This document shows positions 13,973 to 20,750 of a stretch of 20,750 nt of DNA, one piece after another. The DNA is from DASRBO01 sp035653595 (GTDB lineage Bacteria; Actinomycetota; Acidimicrobiia; Acidimicrobiales; JAJPHE01), in contig DASRBO010000163.1 of NCBI GenBank assembly GCA_035653595.1, positions 1 to 20,750 of the forward strand, written 5' to 3'. Below the pieces are notes generated by a model. The model made no database searches and was not told the origin of the DNA. It saw only the letters and a list, made by a program, of their open reading frames with translations. The position numbers and the translations under genes were made by a program. Within the stretch, counting starts at the first letter, position 1, and each line of letters starts with the position of its first letter.

Positions 13973-14227
13973 TCAGATGCCCTCGCGTTCCCGCACCACT
14001 GACTCGCGCCGCGTCGTCACGGGTGCGCCGCCGACGGTCGAGGTGGTGCGGTGGAAGCCACCCCAGGAGCTCCAGAAAACGCAGGACAGCAGGAAGCCGA
14101 TGCCACCCACGATCATCAGAATGACCCCGATGGTGCGGAGGTTGAAGCCATGCGAATTCGTGACTTTGATGGCGAACCTCAAGATGGCCCCTGCGGCTAC
14201 CAGGATGAGGCTAGGTGCTATGCCCAT
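13973..14227 (-). CDS. DUF6458-family small membrane protein
   Basis: An 84-aa protein with two hydrophobic helices: MGIAPSLILVAAGAILRFAI (1-20) and RTIGVILMIVGGIGFLLSCV (about 31-50). They are separated by the short polar KVTNSHGFNL loop and followed by a polar Arg/Thr/Glu tail. This is the layout of the actinobacterial DUF6458 family, whose function is unknown. The ATG at 14227 is supported by AGAGGGAAAG upstream; the longer open frame to 14440 is a His/Arg-rich artefact. It lies 101 nt after the 24-aa peptide gene, with a hairpin in between, and 111 nt before CsbD. Confidence 0.85.
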   Translation of the reverse strand: MGIAPSLILVAAGAILRFAIKVTNSHGFNLRTIGVILMIVGGIGFLLSCVFWSSWGGFHRTTSTVGGAPVTTRRESVVREREGI

Positions 14228-14257
14228 GATGTCTTTCCCTCTTTCCCTCCGTGTCCA

Positions 14258-14278
14258 CTGGGCGCGCTCTGCGCCCAG
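14258..14278 (-). terminator. Hairpin between the 24-aa peptide gene and DUF6458
   Basis: CTGGGCGC (14258-14265) and GCGCCCAG (14271-14278) form an 8-bp perfect stem with a 5-nt loop. It lies 51 nt after the peptide stop and 31 nt before the DUF6458 start. It could reduce read-through or protect mRNA ends, giving different expression of the two halves of the cluster. Confidence 0.5.
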
Positions 14279-14328
14279 GGGTCCGCTGAACTGTTCGACC
14301 TTGCTTCCAGTGGGGAAGACCCCCAGCC

Positions 14329-14403
14329 TCAGCGACGACGAAGCATGGTGACGACAACGATGATGATGATGATCACGACGATTGTGCCTAAGCCGATGTA
14401 CAC
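14329..14403 (-). CDS. 24-residue hydrophobic membrane peptide
   Basis: The product has one helix, YIGLGTIVVIIIIIVVVTML, ending in a positively charged RRR anchor, so it should insert with the C-terminus inside. The start is a GTG preceded by AAAGGAG at a 6-nt distance, the best ribosome site in the cluster, which makes translation credible despite the size. The first 16 bases overlap the end of the upstream 67-aa gene. Membrane-peptide regulators, type I-toxin-like peptides and envelope-stress peptides all look like this. Context favours the stress cluster. No named family is claimed. Confidence 0.65.
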   Translation of the reverse strand: MYIGLGTIVVIIIIIVVVTMLRRR

Positions 14404-14591
14404 GATGGACTCCTTTCTCGGGCGCCGATTCTCTGCACAACTCCCGGGCCCTCGCGGAGTTCGGCGGGCTCCGGGTGGGCTGTGTAACGGGGCGCCGTGC
14501 CGCCCGTCAGGCGCTCGAGCCATGGCGCAGCGACGAGGATCAGAGACAGGGCCCCCAGGACACTCGGCCCTGCCAATACGACAGCGGTCAT
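14388..14591 (-). CDS. 67-aa protein with one N-terminal membrane helix
   Basis: Residues 1-25 (TAVVLAGPSVLGALSLILVA) form a hydrophobic helix. The rest is polar (RYTAHPEPAELREGPGVVQR) with no recognised domain. Its ATG overlaps the stop of the STAS gene (ATGA at 14588-14591), with GGCGAGGG upstream, so coupled translation is likely. Its end overlaps the 24-aa peptide gene by 16 bp. Family and function are unknown; it could be a membrane anchor or partner in the STAS pathway. The C-terminal half is compositionally unremarkable, so the gene is probable rather than certain. Confidence 0.55.
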   Translation of the reverse strand: MTAVVLAGPSVLGALSLILVAAPWLERLTGGTAPRYTAHPEPAELREGPGVVQRIGARERSPSCTSA

Positions 14592-14947
14592 TGGCCCTCG
14601 CCCCCGCCCGGCATGATCAGATCGGATAGCCCATGGAGCTCCAAAACCCGAACGGCGAGGTCGGACGGCGATCGGATCGTCAAGCGCCGGCCCTGCTCAG
14701 CAAGAGCGTGGGCCACCTGGCCAATGACCCGGACCGTGCCGCTGTTGATGAAGTGGGTGGCTGCCAGGTCGACGACGACCGGGCCATCATGAGCGCGGGC
14801 TCGATCCAGCATCCGCGTGACAAGGGGAAGCGTGGCGTTATCGGCCTCGCCGCACAGGGTCACTACAGTCGCGCGGCCCTCCGCGGACATGGAGACGACG
14901 AGCTCGGGGGTGCGCCGCGCCCTCAGTGTGAGCGTGGTGAGGGCCAT
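14588..14947 (-). CDS. STAS-domain protein (anti-sigma factor antagonist-like)
   Basis: A 119-aa single STAS domain. A beta strand RATVVTLCGEADNATLPLVT leads into the central PVVVDLAATHFINSGTVRVI, the position of the phospho-acceptor serine in SpoIIAA/RsbV (D-S/T-S-G), here N-S-G. It ends with GRRLTIRSPSDLAVRVLELH. Such proteins bind an anti-sigma kinase and release a stress sigma factor when unphosphorylated. The ATG at 14947 is chosen because GGGAGGT lies 10 nt upstream and the domain starts shortly after; the longer frame to 15076 is poorly supported. It heads the minus-strand series that includes CsbD, a typical sigma-B/F-type stress target. No kinase or sigma gene is nearby. Confidence 0.85.
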   Translation of the reverse strand: MALTTLTLRARRTPELVVSMSAEGRATVVTLCGEADNATLPLVTRMLDRARAHDGPVVVDLAATHFINSGTVRVIGQVAHALAEQGRRLTIRSPSDLAVRVLELHGLSDLIMPGGGEGQ

Positions 14948-14960
14948 CTGGCAACAACCT

Positions 14961-14996
14961 CCCTGGTCAAATTGCGCATCTAATGCGCTACCAGGG
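14961..14996 (-). promoter_or_regulatory. Nested hairpin overlapping the STAS ribosome binding site
   Basis: In the STAS mRNA, an outer stem CCCTGGT/ACCAGGG (7 bp) encloses an inner stem GCGCAT/ATGCGC (6 bp, 3-nt loop TAG). The closing GGG of the outer stem is the start of the GGGAGGT ribosome site. Folding would hide part of that site; as DNA, the same symmetry could be an operator. It is seen directly in sequence, but the function is inferred. Confidence 0.5.
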
Positions 14997-15724
14997 TCTG
15001 GAGCAACGCTCCCGGAGGTGCCGGTGTTGGCGGCAGAGTCAACACGGTACGGGCGTTGCTCCCGTGTCGAGATCAATGCTACGCCTGTCGGTCCGAAACA
15101 GCAACCGCCCAGTGTCAGCGGCTGGCGCAGGCGGAGAGTGAAGGGGGCGCCGGGCTCGGGGACCCTCGGGCAGAACCCCTACCGGTGTCAGCATCTGGGT
15201 GTACATTTCGGTCAGTCACCTTTCTGGTGACGTCCACCCCGGACCCTGGTGGCTGTCCAGTCGGGCGCCAATTGGGGGTCACGGTGTTGTTTCGCAAACT
15301 CGACCGAGGCGACATCTCGGAGCCACGAACCCACCGGTTTCGCCGCTCGCCGGCTCGACACTCGGGTTGGCCAGTCATCATCGTGGCAAAGACCGTCCGT
15401 TTCGATCCGGCGTTGCGCACGGCGGCCGAGCTGTGCGAAGCGCTGCGAGCGGAGTCCACGCAGGGAAACGACCAGCTGTGATCTCCTCAACTCCCTGCGG
15501 GCCGTGCCCCCACTGCCCGGTGACGCCGGGGTCCTGTGGCGGGTAACGGTGCTTCACCTCCGGGGCGAAGCGACTGCGCGGGGCGCATCTGCGATCGGAC
15601 GACCGTAGCGGGGTCGGCAGCGGCGGCACGGTGAGAGCGTTCCGGAGCCTGTTCCCCGAACTAAGAGCCGGTCGGGGATCGAAGCCGTCGATCGGTGATG
15701 GGAGGTGTCCTGGGAGATACCTGC
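14997..15724. other. 728-bp stretch with no recognisable gene
   Basis: Open frames on both strands are short, Arg/Ser-rich and unlike any family I know. Base composition is a little less GC-rich than in the neighbouring genes. The only local structure noted is the hairpin at 15215-15231. It may hold the STAS-operon promoter at its left end (a TTGACT lies at about 15029-15034 on the minus strand, without a good -10). Confidence 0.5.
15215..15231. repeat. Small inverted repeat GTCACC/GGTGAC
   Basis: GTCACC (15215-15220) and GGTGAC (15226-15231) flank TTTCT, giving a 6-bp stem with a 5-nt loop inside the gene-free stretch. It may be a regulator site or a short RNA hairpin. Confidence 0.3.
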
Positions 15725-16387
15725 TCAGGTCAGCGCGTACGGGTGAGCGCGGTGGTTCCTGGCGAAGCGCATGTGCAGCCAGATGGCGCCGCTGGCCACG
15801 GCAGCGTAGAAGCACCAGAGCGAGGCGAACCCATCTGCAGTCAGGCGGGCCAGTACGGCCACCGCCACCAGGTTGACCACTCCGAACAGCACGATGTGCC
15901 TGTAGGAGGAGGCCAGCAGGGCTCCGCAAGTGGCCACTACGTACAGGCTCACGATCACTATCCCGTGGCGGAGCGCGATGCTGTAGGCGAGGTGGTACGA
16001 CCCCATGGTCACCGTGACCGGGCCCCTCACCATGGCCTCCAGCAGAGCGCCTGCCACGCCGAGCCCGAGCGTGACGAAGGGTGCGATCCTCCACCGGCGC
16101 CGCCACGTCGGTTCCAGTCTCAGGATCGCCACCGGCACCAGCACGGGGACGACCAGCAGGGCGATGACCAGGTAGATCCACATGGCCAGTCGGCCGACCG
16201 GTGCCGACACGTGGCCTTGGAGGCTCCACCAGACCAACGACTCGTCGATTTGGTGAGCGCCCAGAAGCAGCGGAAGGCCGCCCAGCAGGAGGTGTCCGGT
16301 CCGCCCGGCCGTCTGCCGGAAGGCGTCGATTCCGATGACCGTCACGACGGCGCCGCCGATCAGATCGCCCTGCGGGGAGAAGCACAC
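15725..16387 (-). CDS. DUF6629-like multi-pass membrane protein
   Basis: A 220-aa protein beginning MCFSPQGDLIGGAVVTVIGI, the MCFS start typical of the DUF6629 group. About six or seven membrane helices follow, including HLLLGGLPLLLGAHQIDESL, MWIYLVIALLVVPVLVPVAI and IVLFGVVNLVAVAVLARLTA. The H-Q-x-x-E-x-x-V-W block (HQIDESLVWW, residues 45-54) is the most conserved-looking part, within the second helix. Function is unknown. The start is a GTG at 16387; the ribosome site is weak. It stands alone: the LacI gene ends 181 bp upstream of it, and nothing follows on the minus strand until STAS. Confidence 0.75.
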   Translation of the reverse strand: MCFSPQGDLIGGAVVTVIGIDAFRQTAGRTGHLLLGGLPLLLGAHQIDESLVWWSLQGHVSAPVGRLAMWIYLVIALLVVPVLVPVAILRLEPTWRRRWRIAPFVTLGLGVAGALLEAMVRGPVTVTMGSYHLAYSIALRHGIVIVSLYVVATCGALLASSYRHIVLFGVVNLVAVAVLARLTADGFASLWCFYAAVASGAIWLHMRFARNHRAHPYALT

Positions 16388-16568
16388 TCATGGCAACCCT
16401 ACCGAGCGGCGCGGTCCCGACCCGTGTCTTTAGGCCCGAACTGCAGGAGTCGAGCCCGGGCCACCCTCCGCTCGCCTCGGGCCCGCAGCCGCTCGGCGCC
16501 GCAGGGTGGGCACGGCACGTCGAGGCCGCCGAGGAGATGGCGGCGCGCCAGCTGCACCCGGGTGGATG

Positions 16569-17651
16569 TCAACCGGCAGGGCCCCGCCCGACCTGTCCGG
16601 GCGCTGGTCCGCAGGACTCCCGCTCGATGTACTCGGCTCTCACCACCGGCGGCTGATGGCTGGACCTGCCCTCCAGCTCCTCGATGAGCCGCTCGGTGAG
16701 CCACGCCGCCTCCGCCGAGGTGTCGTGCCTGATCACGGTGAGCGCCGGCCGATAGGCGGCGGCCCATTCGGAGTCGCCGTAGACCACCACCGAGGCGTCG
16801 GTCGGGATCTCGAGGGCCGCCCGGCGCAACGCCAGCAGGAGGCGGGGGGTCAGCTGGTGGCTCGAGGCGATGAAGGCAGTCGGCCGATCGGGGCCCGACA
16901 GGTTGGGGTCGGCCTCGCCCTGAGGATCAGGGCGGCCGATGCCCTCGGGGCCCGCTTCCAGGGGCACCCGCGTCACCGAGCCGCCCACCGCCCGGATCTC
17001 CCTCACGATCAGGCTGTCGCGGGCCCGCCGATAGCGGCCGAGCCTCGCACCTCGGGGCTCGGGCCGCACGACGTAGCCGACCCGGCGATGGCCCAGGTCG
17101 ATGAGCCGCTTCACCATGGACAGGGTGGCGTCGGACTCGCCGGCCTCCCAGGAGGCGGTGAACGAGCCGTACTCCGGCCCGGAGCCCGGGACCACCGGCA
17201 CCCCTGCCTCCCGCAGGGCCGCCAGGTCGACCTGGCCCAGGGGTCCGCCCAGGACCAGCCCGTCGACACCCTCCTCGATGACCCGCCTGACCAGCGGGGA
17301 CTCGGCCGGCCCGCTCGACGGGGGCGTCTCGGCGATGAGCACGACGTAGCCGTGTTCGGTCGCCGCCCTCTGCACCCCGCGCAGGAACTCGACGTACACC
17401 GGGTTCATGAGGTTGGGAACCATGGCTGCGATGGCGAGGCTGCGGGCCTGGCGCAGGCTCCTCGCCCTTCGGCTGGGCCGGTAGTGGAGCCTGGCGACGG
17501 CCCGCTGCACCGCCTCGCGTGCCTCGGGCGAGGTGTAGCCGGTCCCGTTGAGCACGCGGGACACGGTCCCCAATCCCACCCCGGCCTCGGTGGCCACGTC
17601 GCGGATCGTGACCGACTGCCGGCTCGGCGCGCTGGGCTTCGGGCCGGTCAC
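16569..17651 (-). CDS. LacI/GalR-family transcriptional regulator
   Basis: A 360-aa repressor. The N-terminal HTH and hinge (VTIRDVATEAGVGLGTVSRV, residues 14-33, then LNG and HYRPSRRARSLRQ) match the LacI DNA-binding signature. The periplasmic-binding-like core starts at about 70 (SLAIAAMVPNLMNPVYVEFL), with GVDGLVLGGP, DLGHRRVGYV and DASVVVYGDSEWAAAYRPAL motifs. It binds a small ligand and operators with a central CG. The start is a GTG 8 nt after the stop of the upstream SDR gene, so the two are probably one transcript. A matching operator candidate lies in the divergent promoter region at 18545-18558, implying control of the SDR/LacI and sulfatase transcripts. Confidence 0.9.
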   Translation of the reverse strand: MTGPKPSAPSRQSVTIRDVATEAGVGLGTVSRVLNGTGYTSPEAREAVQRAVARLHYRPSRRARSLRQARSLAIAAMVPNLMNPVYVEFLRGVQRAATEHGYVVLIAETPPSSGPAESPLVRRVIEEGVDGLVLGGPLGQVDLAALREAGVPVVPGSGPEYGSFTASWEAGESDATLSMVKRLIDLGHRRVGYVVRPEPRGARLGRYRRARDSLIVREIRAVGGSVTRVPLEAGPEGIGRPDPQGEADPNLSGPDRPTAFIASSHQLTPRLLLALRRAALEIPTDASVVVYGDSEWAAAYRPALTVIRHDTSAEAAWLTERLIEELEGRSSHQPPVVRAEYIERESCGPAPGQVGRGPAG

Positions 17652-17659
17652 GAGCCGGC

Positions 17660-18475
17660 TCAGATGGCGGTCAAGCCGCCGTCGACCATGACGGCCGAAC
17701 CGGTGACGAAGGAGGCGTCGTCGGAGGCAAGGAAGGCCACCACCGAGGCAATCTCCGACGGGTCTGAGAACCGACTCATGGGTGGCCGGATGGTGATCTT
17801 GGTGGGCGGTGAGGGGTTCCGGGTCGTCCAGCCTTCGGCGATTTCGGCGCCGTGCCTACGGAGATTGGTGGCCACCGCCCCGGGGCACACGCAGTTGGCC
17901 CTCAGCCCGGAGCCGGCGTAGTCGACGGCGATCTGCCTGGTCAGCTGCAGGACCCCGCCCTTGGCCGCCTTGTAGCTGGCCGCGCTCCCGCCGGCTCCGA
18001 TGATGACCGACGACACCGAGCCAATGGTGACCACCGAGCTGGCGCCTGCCTCCAGCATCGGCGGGATGGCGTGCTTGCACGTGAGGAAGACGCCGGTGAG
18101 GTTGACCTTGAGGACGGCCTCCCAGTCGGCCAGCGACAGCTCGTGGACCAGCCCAGGGCTGGCGATGCCGGCATTGGCGACGGTTGTGTCGAGGCCGCCG
18201 AAGGCTTCGATGGTGGCTGCCACCGCCGCCGCCACCTGATCCTCATCGCTCACGTCGCAGTGCCGGTGGGCGGCGGCGCCGCCGGCCGCCGTGATCAGGG
18301 CGGCCGTCTCCTCCACGATCTCGTCGCGGATGTCGACGCACATGACCGCCGCCCCCTCGCTGGCAAGGCGGAGGGCGCTGGCCCGGCCGATGCCGCTGCC
18401 GGCCCCGGTGACGAGCGCCTTTCGGCCGACCAGGCGCCGGGTATGGGCGCTGCCTGCCCCAGCCTCTTGTGACAT
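17660..18475 (-). CDS. SDR-family oxidoreductase
   Basis: A 271-aa classical short-chain dehydrogenase. TGAGSGIG is at 23-30, Asp48 after the second strand suggests NAD, NAG is at 101-103, and the catalytic region is IGSVSS (151-156), Tyr168 and Lys172 (SYKAAK). The C-terminal FVTGSAVMVDGG motif is intact. It most resembles sugar/alcohol or steroid 3-oxoacyl-type dehydrogenases, but the substrate cannot be read from the sequence. The ATG at 18475 has GAGGAG about 11 nt upstream. The LacI gene follows after 8 nt; the sulfatase gene diverges 116 bp away. The shared regulator suggests that the alcohol released by the sulfatase could be its substrate. Confidence 0.9.
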   Translation of the reverse strand: MSQEAGAGSAHTRRLVGRKALVTGAGSGIGRASALRLASEGAAVMCVDIRDEIVEETAALITAAGGAAAHRHCDVSDEDQVAAAVAATIEAFGGLDTTVANAGIASPGLVHELSLADWEAVLKVNLTGVFLTCKHAIPPMLEAGASSVVTIGSVSSVIIGAGGSAASYKAAKGGVLQLTRQIAVDYAGSGLRANCVCPGAVATNLRRHGAEIAEGWTTRNPSPPTKITIRPPMSRFSDPSEIASVVAFLASDDASFVTGSAVMVDGGLTAI

Positions 18476-18544
18476 TTCAGCCGTCTCCTCTCGTCAGCTT
18501 CCTCTTCAGGCCGGCGGCTTCGCCAACCGGCACCGGAAGGGGTA

Positions 18545-18558
18545 GGGTAACGTTTCCA
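18545..18558. promoter_or_regulatory. LacI-type operator candidate between SDR and sulfatase genes
   Basis: GGGTAACGTTTCCA matches the symmetric LacI-family form TGGAAACGTTTCCA at 12 of 14 positions, with the central CG. It sits 33 bp upstream of the sulfatase ATG and 70 bp upstream of the SDR ATG. It overlaps a possible -10 (TAGGGT, 18543-18548) about 18 bp after TTCGCC. It is consistent with repression by the adjacent LacI protein. Confidence 0.6.
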
Positions 18559-18591
18559 CAATCCGCCTGGGTCCACAGGGAGGCAGCCGAC

Positions 18592-20073
18592 ATGCCGTCA
18601 CGCCCGAACATCCTGGTCCTGATGCCCGACCAGCACCGGGCCGACCTGCTCGGCTGCGCCGGGGACCCCGTCATCCGCACCCCCAACATCGACCGGCTGG
18701 CCGCCGAGGGCATCCGCTACGACAACGTCTACTGCCAGGGCCCCCTCTGCATGCCGGCTCGGGCCTCCTTCCTCACCGAGCGCTACGTCCGGGACCACGG
18801 CGTGTACGAGAACCGCTGGGACGTCCCCGAGGGCATGCCGACGTTCCTGCACTCACTGAGGGGCTCGGGCTACCACACCGCCTGCATCGGAAAGATGCAC
18901 CTCTGGGTCCACGGGCGGCATCGCCGGGGTGATGCCCGACCCGACTCGCGTGACCTGGCCGACAAGATGATCGGCTACGGCTTCGACGAGCCGATCGAAA
19001 CCGTGGGCAAGCTGGCCTCGGTCGCCATAGGTAGCGAGTACGCCGACCATCTGGCGACCCGGGGGCTGCTCGACACCTACCGCGGGTGGGTGGCCCAGCG
19101 CATGTACGGGCGGGGGGTGCAGACCGACCAGGAGACCCTGCCCAACTGGGCCACCGACTCGATTCCCCTTCCGCTCGAGGACTACATCGACTACTGGCAC
19201 GGGGACCGGGTGGTGCGTTGGATCGAGGAGTACGACCGCGACCAGCCCTGGTTCCTGTGGGTCGGGTTCCCCGGTCCTCACGACCCGTGGGACGCCCCGG
19301 CGGAGTACGTCGACCTCTACCGCGAGGCCGCCATGCCCATGCCGGGCAGCGTGCGCCGGCCCGACATCCCCGAGGAGGGACCGTTCAACCGGTTCCTCAG
19401 CTACTGGGTCTGGACCCACAGCGACTCGGCCACCCTGACCGACGAGCGCATCCAGGAGGTGCGCCGCTACTACTACGCCAACGTCAGCCTGATCGACGAC
19501 GCCGTCGGCAGGATCAGGGCCGCCCTGGAGCGCACAGGCCAGGCGGACGACACCTGGATCATCTACACCTCCGACCACGGAGAGATGATGGGTGAGCACC
19601 GGATGCTCATGAAGATGGTCTTCTACGAACCATCGGTGAAGGTCCCCCTGATCATCCGGCCGCCCGGCGGCACGGCCCCCCAGGTCGTCGACGACCTCGT
19701 CGAGCACTTCGACGTACCCGCCACGGCCAGAGCCATCGCCGGGGCCGGAGGCGACGACAGCTTCGAGGGGCGCGCCCTCGTCGGCGCCGACGGCCAGGCG
19801 GTGGTCCCCGGCCGCTCGGCCGTTTACAGCGAGAACTACGGAGTCGGCATGGTGAAGACGGACCGTCACAAGCTCGTCTTCCACGAGGACTCGCTGGAGC
19901 CCGGTCAGCTCTTCGACCTCGTCGATGATCCCCACGAGGACAACAACCTCATCGGCGATCCCGCTGCCAAGAGCCTGCTCGACGAGCTTCACGAGGGGCT
20001 GGTTCGGCCCTTCCTCGCCGGGGGACGCGTCAAGCCCGGCCCCGGTGTGTTCGAGCAGGCCGGGCGCCCCTGA
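18592..20073 (+). CDS. Type I (formylglycine-dependent) sulfatase
   Basis: A 493-aa alkaline-phosphatase-superfamily sulfatase. The N-terminal metal site is NILVLMPDQHRADLLG (6-21). The modification site Cys53-M-P-A-Arg57, followed by ASFLTER, gives the catalytic formylglycine. The C-terminal metal and substrate region is YTSDHGEMMGEHRMLMKMVF, then VPLIIRPPGG. The Cys type needs a formylglycine-generating enzyme, not seen here. No signal peptide is evident, which suggests a cytoplasmic enzyme acting on an imported sulfate or phosphonate ester; choline-sulfatase and phosphonate monoester hydrolase relatives look similar. The ATG at 18592 follows GGGAGG. It is divergent from the SDR/LacI pair and shares the operator candidate. 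Confidence 0.9.
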   Translation: MPSRPNILVLMPDQHRADLLGCAGDPVIRTPNIDRLAAEGIRYDNVYCQGPLCMPARASFLTERYVRDHGVYENRWDVPEGMPTFLHSLRGSGYHTACIGKMHLWVHGRHRRGDARPDSRDLADKMIGYGFDEPIETVGKLASVAIGSEYADHLATRGLLDTYRGWVAQRMYGRGVQTDQETLPNWATDSIPLPLEDYIDYWHGDRVVRWIEEYDRDQPWFLWVGFPGPHDPWDAPAEYVDLYREAAMPMPGSVRRPDIPEEGPFNRFLSYWVWTHSDSATLTDERIQEVRRYYYANVSLIDDAVGRIRAALERTGQADDTWIIYTSDHGEMMGEHRMLMKMVFYEPSVKVPLIIRPPGGTAPQVVDDLVEHFDVPATARAIAGAGGDDSFEGRALVGADGQAVVPGRSAVYSENYGVGMVKTDRHKLVFHEDSLEPGQLFDLVDDPHEDNNLIGDPAAKSLLDELHEGLVRPFLAGGRVKPGPGVFEQAGRP

Positions 20074-20084
20074 CACCTGCTGGC

Positions 20085-20105
20085 GCGCCGACGAGTGCTC
20101 GGCGC
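20085..20105 (+). terminator. Hairpin after the sulfatase gene
   Basis: GCGCCGA (20085-20091) and TCGGCGC (20099-20105) form a 7-bp perfect stem with a 7-nt loop, 11 bp after the stop codon. No T-run follows. Position and stability suggest a terminator. Confidence 0.5.
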
Positions 20106-20327
20106 CACCGGGACGATCCGGTGTCCACCCGGGGGGTCGCCCGGGTCCGGCCCAAGGGACGCTCGCCTCGTGGTCCCCCCGGCCGCCCGGTCCTCTGGCC
20201 AGGTGCCGGAGCGATCACGTCGAGTTGGTCGAGGAACCGGCGGACGCCTTGGCGTCGGCCGCCAGCTCGGACCGGCAGCCCGGCGGGTGGCAGAGAGGTG
20301 GGGGCTTCCGAACGAGCGGTCGCCGGT

Positions 20328-20651
20328 TCACGAGGACCCGTCCGGCAGCCGGGCTTCCGACAGCACCACCCGATCTCCCCTTATCGGCACGCCCTCCCGG
20401 CGGAGGAGGTTCAGCTGTCTCGCACCCTTGGCCACGCTCCCGTCGGCTCGCACCACCCGGTGCCAGGGCAGCTGCTCGGCGGTGGTGGCCAGGACCCGTC
20501 CGACCAGCCGCGGGGCGGACGGGTCCACGTCGCCGTAGGTACGCACGAAACCCTCGGGAATGGCTCGGATCCGGGCCAGGATCCTCCCTTCCCGAGAGTC
20601 AGGCCCCCCACGGGGCTGACCGCCACGGGCTCGGGCGGTCGGTCGGTTCAC
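20328..20651 (-). CDS. Alkyltransferase-like protein (MGMT fold, Trp in place of Cys)
   Basis: A 107-aa protein with the DNA-binding half of O6-methylguanine methyltransferases: GRILARIRAIPEGFVRTYGD (22-41), LVGRVLATT, then PWHRVVRADGSVAKGARQLN (62-81) and LLRREGVPI. The acceptor Cys of the PCHRV motif is Trp63, the hallmark of ATL proteins. These flip and bind O6-alkylguanine without repairing it and hand it to nucleotide excision repair. The GTG at 20651 overlaps the stop of the upstream gene (GTGA), so translation is probably coupled. The first 20 residues are Arg/Gly-rich and may not all be translated. Confidence 0.85.
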   Translation of the reverse strand: MNRPTARARGGQPRGGPDSREGRILARIRAIPEGFVRTYGDVDPSAPRLVGRVLATTAEQLPWHRVVRADGSVAKGARQLNLLRREGVPIRGDRVVLSEARLPDGSS

Positions 20652-20750
20652 TCCAGCCAGCCGGTCCGCACTCCCCTGGAGCCGAAGAAGCCCACCGGCC
20701 AGTTGCGGCCGTTGATCATCGCCTTGTCCACGTCCTCGGGGCTGGCGATG
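20648..20750 (-). CDS. C-terminal end of a gene cut by the window edge, possibly 3-hydroxyacyl-CoA dehydrogenase
   Basis: Only 33 codons are visible on the minus strand: IASPEDVDKAMINGRNWPVG then FFGSRGVRTGWLE and a stop. The A-S-P-E-D-V-D-x-A-M-x-x-G-x-N-W-P-x-G pattern resembles the C-terminal domain of 3-hydroxyacyl-CoA dehydrogenases, though the chain ends sooner after that motif than usual. The stop overlaps the start of the alkyltransferase-like gene. The rest lies to the right of the window, so the family call is tentative. Confidence 0.45.
   Translation of the reverse strand, partial: IASPEDVDKAMINGRNWPVGFFGSRGVRTGWLE

Noticed and set aside
15056..15481. 141-aa plus-strand frame in the gene-free stretch
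   Set aside because: Mixed composition with many Cys/Arg, no ribosome site and no motif. The end (VAKTVRFDPALRTAAELCEA) looks helical, but that is not enough to call a gene.
18853..20076. 407-aa minus-strand frame opposite the sulfatase
   Set aside because: Low-complexity Val/Gly/Asp/His composition mirrors the sulfatase codons; the plus strand has intact catalytic motifs.
1..20750. CRISPR arrays, insertion sequences with terminal repeats, rRNA genes
   Set aside because: No regularly spaced repeats, no transposase-like frame and no rRNA motifs were found on either strand.

Overview
The window is GC-rich (about 70%) and looks like an actinobacterial chromosome. Signs are many GTG starts, AGGAGG-type ribosome sites, a DUF6458/CsbD stress cluster, and SDR, P450 and sulfatase catabolic genes. 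No rRNA or universal marker gene is present, so I cannot name the genus. All family names come from reading motifs by eye; no database search was run.

Left third (about 1-7668): one end of an integrated mobile element. A decayed VapBC toxin-antitoxin relic (2-518) is followed by a large MobF-type relaxase/helicase on the minus strand (828-4046). Next comes a 720-bp non-coding block with an extremely C-poor tract, an iteron-like repeat and a palindrome, which is the best oriT/control candidate. A plus-strand excisionase-like gene and a second HTH gene follow (4767-5473, ATGA overlap). A minus-strand operon holds a tyrosine integrase and two small unrecognised proteins (7558 to 5482). The element ends at the 3' half of a tRNA-Arg(CCG) at 7628-7668, whose 5' half is missing. 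This is what integration near the anticodon loop leaves at the distal att site, so the other end (with the intact tRNA) should lie left of position 1. No coupling protein or type IV secretion gene is visible here, so whether this is an IME or an ICE cannot be decided.

Middle (7669-13690): chromosomal catabolic genes. These are an HSD10-like SDR dehydrogenase and an alkylsulfatase-type metallo-beta-lactamase hydrolase (co-oriented), a class-C beta-lactamase-like serine hydrolase (convergent, overlapping 43 bp), a broken cytochrome P450 (in-frame amber, haem end lost) and a LysE-type exporter.

Right of this (13688-14947): a minus-strand series of a STAS anti-sigma-antagonist-like protein, a 67-aa one-helix protein, a 24-aa hydrophobic peptide, DUF6458 and CsbD. 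It looks like an envelope or general-stress module, with a hairpin that would mask the STAS ribosome site. A 730-bp stretch without a recognisable gene separates it from a DUF6629-like membrane protein.

Right end (16569-20750): a LacI regulator and an SDR form a minus-strand pair divergent from a formylglycine-type sulfatase. A LacI-like operator sits in the shared intergenic region, which suggests a small regulated desulfation/oxidation unit for a sulfated substrate. An alkyltransferase-like DNA-repair protein and the C-terminal end of one more gene, possibly a 3-hydroxyacyl-CoA dehydrogenase, close the window.
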